From NCBI GenBank assembly GCA_023135505.1, contig JAGLTA010000043.1, positions 1 through 11,994 on the forward strand: a DNA stretch of 11,994 bases. The letters run 5' to 3'. Under the pieces are notes generated by a model. It was not told the origin of the DNA and searched no databases. It saw only the letters and a list, made by a program, of their open reading frames with translations. The DNA is from Candidatus Parcubacteria bacterium (GTDB lineage Bacteria > Patescibacteriota > Patescibacteriia > JAACEG01). Both the position numbers and the translations under genes were made by a program. Numbering within the stretch: the stretch's first letter is position 1; every line of letters starts with the position of its first letter. Positions 8,831 through 11,994 of the stretch are shown in pieces.

Positions 8831-9217
8831 TTAAACCGCCTGTAATTTCAATAATTGCGCTTCCATTGTTTTTACTCTTTTTTCCAAAACGGCAGTTCTA
8901 TTAATATCAGTTTTGTTCGCTATCTTCTTTTTAATATCCGTAATTTCTAATTTAATATCTTTAATTTCATCGTCAATATTAGAAAGCAAATTAAAGGCTG
9001 TTTGAAAATTAGATCTAGTTTCTAATTCAAAATTTTCCATCCTATTCTCCATTCTGTCCATTCTATTTTCCATTCTGTCCATTCTGGTCTCTAATCTGTC
9101 AACCTTTTCATTTAAAACTTTATTTCCTTCTATTAAAATATCAAACTTAGAATTTATGTCTTCTAATATAGCCCCAAACTTAACTTCGCTATTTAATTCA
9201 ATTTTTGCCTTTGCCAT
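8831..9217 (-). CDS. Small coiled-coil protein (128 aa)
   Basis: Not assigned to a named family. The protein is almost wholly helical and hydrophilic, with no signal peptide, membrane span or cysteine, so it is probably cytoplasmic. Residues 34-64 form regular heptads with a tandem NRMDRME repeat (RMDRMEN copied twice). Further heptad-like stretches lie at about 76-100 (IDDEIKDIKLEITDIKKKI) and 108-126. Short coiled-coil proteins of this kind are common as uncharacterised CPR genes. It sits between the 215-aa gene (46 bp upstream) and the giant gene (12 bp downstream), which suggests co-expression. The start at 9217 is the only Met before the coiled coil, and no Shine-Dalgarno is evident. It may serve as an oligomerising partner or cytoplasmic adaptor, but nothing in the sequence decides this. 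Confidence 0.8.
   Translation of the reverse strand: MAKAKIELNSEVKFGAILEDINSKFDILIEGNKVLNEKVDRLETRMDRMENRMDRMENRMENFELETRSNFQTAFNLLSNIDDEIKDIKLEITDIKKKIANKTDINRTAVLEKRVKTMEAQLLKLQAV
9044..9085. repeat. 21-bp tandem repeat inside the coiled-coil gene
   Basis: Two adjacent 21-bp units at 9044-9064 and 9065-9085 differ at one base. They encode a duplicated heptad, so the coiled coil was extended by exactly one heptad without a frame change. Confidence 0.85.
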
Positions 9218-9226
9218 AAAATTTCT

Positions 9227-9264
9227 ACTAATTACTAATTACTTGTTACTAATTACTTGTTACT
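9227..9264. repeat. 14-bp tandem repeat between the 215-aa and 128-aa genes
   Basis: The unit AATTACTTGTTACT occurs twice in tandem without mismatch (9237-9250 and 9251-9264), and a half unit AATTACT precedes it at 9230-9236. The array fills most of the 46-bp gap, and its last base is the first position of the stop codon of the 215-aa gene (9264-9266). Confidence 0.8.
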
Positions 9265-9911
9265 TAATTCCCCATTTCCGCAATTGTCTCGTAATACATT
9301 TTAATCAAATCCGCGTCGGAAATTTTTTCCATCTCTTCAAGCGGTATCCCTGCCTGCGAAAGCATCTGCCGAATCTCTTCCGCGCTCGCGCTGCCGCTTA
9401 AAATTTTTTCAGCTTCGCCCGTTCCGCTGCTGCCGGAACTATTTTGATTTTCCGGCGGAGGCTGCAATTGGTTTAAAAAATCGCTGTAATTTTCTAAATC
9501 GCTTATGCCGACCGCGCTGTCTTCCAACTCGCTGCCGTTCATCGCCCCGCAATCCTGTCCGCGCGGACAATTAGGATTTTCCTTTTCGTTAATCTCCTGC
9601 ATATCAGAATAGCCGTCGCTGTCCGTGTCTTCTAAATATGGGCTTGTGCTGTAAATATTTATTTCATCGTAGTCAGATAATCCGTCCTGGTCCGTGTCGC
9701 TATTCTGCTGATTTAATATCTCTTGCAATTCCTTCTCTTCGTATCCAGTAAAATTTTTATTATCAGTCCCGCTAGCATTAAAAGCGCTGTTGATAGTCGC
9801 ATTAAAACGCAAAAAACCTAAAATCAAAGCGCTTATTCCTATAACTAATAAAAAAATTTCTACGGAGCGCCTGCTCTTTATTATTTGATTTTCCTGATTC
9901 TCTTTTTCCAT
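9264..9911 (-). CDS. Membrane-anchored protein with thrombospondin type 3-like calcium loops (215 aa)
   Basis: Residues 1-15 are hydrophilic and end in KSRR. Residues 18-34 form one membrane span (VEIFLLVIGISALILGF). With the positive charges before it, the rest should lie outside the cell. Two loops match the calcium-binding pattern D-x-D-x-D-G-x-x-D-x-x-E exactly, at residues 72-83 (DTDQDGLSDYDE) and 95-106 (DTDSDGYSDMQE), as in thrombospondin type 3 repeats. A Cys pair follows at 115 and 121. A Pro/Ser/Gly-rich linker (about 148-165) leads to a helical C-terminal segment (about 166-213) with AGIPLEEMEKISDADLIK. Similar architectures occur in CPR surface proteins as far as I recall, but no function is known to me. 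Genomic position and exported topology suggest it works with the giant protein. Met1 is the only possible ATG before the span. Confidence 0.85.
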   Translation of the reverse strand: MEKENQENQIIKSRRSVEIFLLVIGISALILGFLRFNATINSAFNASGTDNKNFTGYEEKELQEILNQQNSDTDQDGLSDYDEINIYSTSPYLEDTDSDGYSDMQEINEKENPNCPRGQDCGAMNGSELEDSAVGISDLENYSDFLNQLQPPPENQNSSGSSGTGEAEKILSGSASAEEIRQMLSQAGIPLEEMEKISDADLIKMYYETIAEMGN

Positions 9912-9914
9912 ATC

Positions 9915-9943
9915 ATTATATAATAAAAATAAAAACTTAACAA
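9915..9943 (-). promoter_or_regulatory. Candidate promoter for the 215-aa gene (possibly leaderless)
   Basis: On the minus strand a TTGTTA (-35, 9943-9938; four of six consensus bases) is separated by 17 bp from a perfect TATAAT (-10, 9920-9915). Only three bases separate the -10 from the ATG at 9911, so transcription would begin at or next to the start codon. The AT-rich context makes a chance match possible. Confidence 0.45.
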
Positions 9944-9970
9944 ACTAAACTTTGGCATTTTTTAAACTTC

Positions 9971-9996
9971 TCGTAAAAATATTTCGCGGTTTACGA
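9971..9996. other. Small inverted repeat between the 161-aa and 215-aa genes
   Basis: TCGTAAA (9971-9977) pairs with TTTACGA (9990-9996) across a 12-base loop. It lies just downstream of the 161-aa stop in transcription sense. No U-tract follows on either strand, so it is not a convincing intrinsic terminator. Confidence 0.35.
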
Positions 9997-10013
9997 AAAT
10001 TACAATTTAAAAA

Positions 10014-10499
10014 TTATTTAATATCTATTATCTTGTCGGTTTTAATTTTCGCTTCCTGCTCAAGAAAAAATTTGTTTACTCCTGGGATTGTCTTAAGCCA
10101 TTCTTTGATTAGTTTTATAATTTTTTTAACTTTTACTTTGGTCTTTTTTAAAATAAAAAAAATCTTAGCCGCGGTCTCTTCGCCCTTCTTTTTAAATTCA
10201 AGTTGTTTCCGCGCGGACAAATTTACATAAATCTCTTCCAGCCCTTCGGATAAAATACTCTCTATTTTATCCACCTCTAATGGCTTTTGCAGAGGATGCG
10301 CCGCGGCACTTGCGTCTGACTTGTTAGATGCGCTTTTTTTTGATCCTGTTTTTTTCTGTCTGTCGCCAACGATTTGCTCTTTTTTGAAATCTTCGCCAAG
10401 CAACTTTTCGCTCTCTTTCTTTTCAACCGCTAAATCTAATTTTTCTTTATCAAAATTATCTGTCCGTTTTTCAAGTATATTTTTTAAATTATCAAGCAT
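10014..10499 (-). CDS. Conserved-looking charged helical protein of unknown function (161 aa)
   Basis: No named family is assigned. The protein is very Lys/Glu-rich, with no signal peptide, transmembrane span or cysteine, so it is probably cytoplasmic. Residues 1-45 are charged and helix-like. Residues 46-70 form a low-complexity Lys/Ser/Ala linker (KKTGSKKSASNKSDASAAA). Residues 75-161 look like the structured part, with VDKIESILSEGLEEIYVNL (76-94), a basic amphipathic stretch TKVKVKKIIKLIKEWL (120-135) and IPGVNKFFLEQEAKIKTDKI (138-157). From memory, a similar C-terminal segment recurs in Parcubacteria proteins of unknown function. The basic amphipathic helix could lie along the inner membrane face. 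It is the first of four same-strand genes, 102 bp before the 215-aa gene. No Shine-Dalgarno precedes the ATG. Confidence 0.8.
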   Translation of the reverse strand: MLDNLKNILEKRTDNFDKEKLDLAVEKKESEKLLGEDFKKEQIVGDRQKKTGSKKSASNKSDASAAAHPLQKPLEVDKIESILSEGLEEIYVNLSARKQLEFKKKGEETAAKIFFILKKTKVKVKKIIKLIKEWLKTIPGVNKFFLEQEAKIKTDKIIDIK

Positions 10500-10515
10500 A
10501 GAATAAAAATAAATT

Positions 10516-10521
10516 ATTATA
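10516..10521 (-). promoter_or_regulatory. Candidate -10 element for the 161-aa gene
   Basis: A perfect TATAAT on the minus strand (10521-10516) lies 16 bases before the ATG at 10499. The best upstream hexamer, AATACA at 10542-10537, is a weak -35 with a short 15-bp spacer. Only the -10 is supported. Confidence 0.3.
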
Positions 10522-10580
10522 ATTTTACGCTTTCACTGTATTCTTATAAAATAAATTCGCAACAGACTTTAACAGATATA

Positions 10581-10640
10581 AATTTTCAATTACCAATTTT
10601 CATCCAAAGGATGACCATCCTATGGCTGGCAATTTTCAAT
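10581..10640. repeat. Hairpin flanked by short direct repeats
   Basis: CCAAAGGATG (10604-10613) and CATCCTATGG (10616-10625) are inverted copies with one mismatch and only two bases between them. The hairpin is framed by identical AATTTTCAAT copies at 10581-10590 and 10631-10640, with another CAATTTTCA inside (10594-10602). No T-run follows, and the site lies between divergent genes, so a terminator role is unlikely. It resembles a REP- or MITE-like intergenic element. Confidence 0.55.
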
Positions 10641-10715
10641 CAATTTCCAATTCTCCAACTTTTAAATAAAAATAAATATAGCCTTAAATTGCGAAAGTTC
10701 GTTCTTGTTTTACAA

Positions 10716-10752
10716 ACTTTTGACTTTATGAACTTTATAGACTTTTAACTTT
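10716..10752. repeat. ACTTT degenerate repeat block
   Basis: ACTTT occurs five times, starting at 10716, 10723, 10732, 10741 and 10748, with spacings of 7, 9, 9 and 7 bases. The reverse strand reads as AAAGT units. No coding potential is seen. Confidence 0.6.
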
Positions 10753-10801
10753 TTTTATAATACCATATTTATTAAAAAAATAAAACGGTCATTATGTTTA
10801 A

Positions 10802-10830
10802 TTGCTTAATGCGTAAAAATATTATATAAT
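10802..10830 (+). promoter_or_regulatory. Candidate promoter of ddl
   Basis: TTGCTT (-35, 10802-10807) is followed after 17 bp by a perfect TATAAT (-10, 10825-10830). Predicted transcription starts near 10837, giving a leader of about 24 bases. No Shine-Dalgarno is present in that leader. Confidence 0.55.
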
Positions 10831-10860
10831 TTCATTATTATCTTAAATGGTAAAAACTAT

Positions 10861-11958
10861 ATGGAGAAAAAATTAAAAATAGGACTAATTTTTGGCGGAA
10901 AATCAGCAGAACACGAAGTCTCTATTATGTCGGCAAAAAATATATACGGCGGTTTAAAATTAAACCGATATAAAATAATTTTAATCGGAATTGACAAAAA
11001 AGGCTGCTGGAGGCTGGTAAGCAAAGATTGCTTTCAAAATATAATAAAGGGATTAAAGAAAATAAGCGATTTTGAAAATAAAAAAATTGCGGCAATTCCG
11101 CAAAGCAATGGAGAGTTTATGCTGCTTGATAATAAAAAAGAGATTATAAAAATTGATATAGCGTTCCCTATTCTGCACGGACCTTTCGGTGAGGATGGAA
11201 CCGCGCAAGGGATGTTTAAAATAATAGATGTTCCATTTGTAGGTCCGGATGTCTTGGGCGCGGCGATAGGCATGGATAAAGTACTTATGAAACGCATTTT
11301 AAAAGAGCAAAAAATACCTATAGCTGATTTTTTATATTTTACAAAAAATCAAAAGCGTGAAATAAATTATAATAAAATTGCTGATTGCTTGAGATTGCCA
11401 TTTTTTGTCAAGCCGGCTAATCTTGGATCGTCTGTCGGCATCAGCAAAGTTAATAATCAAAACGAATTTCAAAATGCGATAGACGATGCTTTTAAATATG
11501 ACAAAAAAATAATTATTGAAGAGTGTGTTGTCGGGAGAGAAATTGAATGTTCCGTGTTAGGAAACGAAGAACCTAAAGCGTCCATTCCGGGAGAGGTTAA
11601 ATTGAATGATGAATTTTATTCTTATGAAACCAAATATATCAGCGAAGACGGGGCTAAAACTGAAATACCTGCAAAATTGCCGGCGGATACGATAGAAGAG
11701 ATTAAAAAAATGGCGGTTAAAACATTTAAAGCGCTTGATTGCGAAGGGATGGGGCGGGTAGATTTTTTCTTGACAAAGCAAAATCAGATAATTGTAAACG
11801 AAATAAATACAATACCTGGATTTACGGCTATCAGCATGTATCCGAAATTATGGGAAGCCAGCGGAATGCCGTTTAAAAAATTAATCAGCGAATTGGTTGA
11901 ATTGGCGCTGCAAAGATTTGACAGGGATAAAAAACTTAAAACTTCTTATACAAAATAA
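10861..11958 (+). CDS. ddl: D-alanine--D-alanine ligase, DdlA type (365 aa)
   Basis: The enzyme joins two D-alanines with ATP in the cytoplasm, supplying the dipeptide that MurF adds to the peptidoglycan precursor. The N-terminal domain carries GGKSAEHEVS (12-21), whose Glu17 matches the E. coli DdlB Glu15. HGPFGEDG starts at 106. The ATP-grasp part has FVKPANLGSSVG with Lys184 and Ser190, IIIEE ending in Glu220-Glu221, the substrate-loop pair Lys258-Tyr259 in FYSYETKYI, and metal ligands Asp301, Glu314 and Asn316 in EINTIPGFTAIS, with Ser325 matching DdlB Ser281. Tyr259 rather than His argues for D-Ala-D-Ala, not the D-Ala-D-Lac of VanA-type ligases. The length and the loop YISEDGAKTEIPA match the long DdlA form (about 364 aa). 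All expected catalytic residues are present. The start is set by the conserved beta strand KIGLIFGG close to Met1. Confidence 0.97.
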   Translation: MEKKLKIGLIFGGKSAEHEVSIMSAKNIYGGLKLNRYKIILIGIDKKGCWRLVSKDCFQNIIKGLKKISDFENKKIAAIPQSNGEFMLLDNKKEIIKIDIAFPILHGPFGEDGTAQGMFKIIDVPFVGPDVLGAAIGMDKVLMKRILKEQKIPIADFLYFTKNQKREINYNKIADCLRLPFFVKPANLGSSVGISKVNNQNEFQNAIDDAFKYDKKIIIEECVVGREIECSVLGNEEPKASIPGEVKLNDEFYSYETKYISEDGAKTEIPAKLPADTIEEIKKMAVKTFKALDCEGMGRVDFFLTKQNQIIVNEINTIPGFTAISMYPKLWEASGMPFKKLISELVELALQRFDRDKKLKTSYTK

Positions 11959-11980
11959 AAGATAATTTTTAAAAAACATT

Positions 11981-11994
11981 ATGGAAAAATCAGA
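11981..11994 (+). CDS. Start of a following gene, cut by the window edge
   Basis: An ATG at 11981 opens a frame reading M-E-K-S before the sequence ends, 22 bp after the ddl stop and in the same direction. It is probably co-transcribed with ddl. In many bacteria a cell-wall or division gene such as ftsQ follows ddl, but four residues cannot identify it. Confidence 0.4.

Larger units (their letters stand above)
10500..10860. other. Divergent intergenic region, 361 bp
   Basis: It separates the minus-strand surface cluster from the plus-strand ddl gene. It contains no credible gene. From left to right it holds a leftward -10, a repeat block with CAATTTTCA motifs around a hairpin (10581-10640), an ACTTT repeat block (10716-10752) and a rightward promoter close to ddl. 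The rest is plain AT-rich sequence. Confidence 0.75.

Noticed and set aside
9227..9264. Possible CRISPR-like or integration repeat
   Set aside because: The units are adjacent without spacers, very short and A/T-rich, and no cas or integrase gene is present.
9971..9996. Intrinsic terminator after the 161-aa gene
   Set aside because: The stem has only seven A/T-rich pairs, and no T-run follows in either direction.
9952..10506. Plus-strand frames opposite the 161-aa gene (9952-10230 and 10321-10506)
   Set aside because: Their Phe/Ser/Leu-rich products are the mirror of Lys/Glu-rich coding sequence on the minus strand. No promoter or ribosome site supports them.
10720..10761. Second promoter before ddl (TTGACT at 10720-10725 with TATAAT at 10756-10761)
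   Set aside because: The spacer is about 30 bp, far too long, and the hexamers fall within the ACTTT repeat block and a T-rich run.
11034..11781. Minus-strand frames inside ddl (11034-11297 and 11557-11781)
   Set aside because: They are antisense shadows of a fully conserved ligase gene.
110..11958. Alternative genetic code (TGA read as Gly, as in some CPR groups)
   Set aside because: All five complete genes read through without in-frame TGA, all end in TAA, and Gly and Trp positions in conserved ddl motifs use standard codons.

Overview
The window looks like a piece of a Patescibacteria/CPR genome, most likely of the Parcubacteria type. This is inferred from style rather than from a marker gene. 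The supporting signs are AT-rich intergenic DNA full of degenerate short repeats, no recognisable Shine-Dalgarno sequence before any gene, TAA as every stop codon, and a set of small lineage-specific proteins next to one enormous secreted Cys-rich protein. The standard bacterial code fits throughout. The giant gene is visibly richer in G+C than ddl and the intergenic DNA.

Positions 110-10499 hold four genes on the minus strand, in transcription order: a 161-aa charged helical protein (10499-10014), a 215-aa membrane-anchored protein with two calcium-loop repeats (9911-9264), a 128-aa coiled-coil protein (9217-8831), and a 2,902-aa exported protein (8818-110). Gaps are 102, 46 and 12 bp, so they could form one transcription unit, perhaps with an internal promoter just before the 215-aa gene. 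The giant protein has a signal peptide, an N-terminal region of unknown fold, a long tract of regularly spaced cysteine pairs interleaved with four predicted jelly-roll (carbohydrate-binding-like) modules, a hydrophobic segment near residue 2350, a Cys-dense stretch and a C-terminal PKD-like domain. The layout suggests a cell-surface structure: a giant disulfide- and probably calcium-stabilised adhesin or scaffold made with small accessory proteins.

Positions 10500-10860 are a 361-bp divergent intergenic region with a hairpin, two families of degenerate repeats and a good promoter facing right.

Positions 10861-11958 on the plus strand encode a complete DdlA-type D-alanine--D-alanine ligase, so the cell probably builds peptidoglycan precursors ending in D-Ala-D-Ala. 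A further plus-strand gene appears to start at 11981 and runs off the window.

No tRNA, rRNA, CRISPR array, insertion sequence or attachment site was seen. The most interesting element is the giant protein with its repeating composite module (cysteine pair, then jelly roll) and its three small partners.
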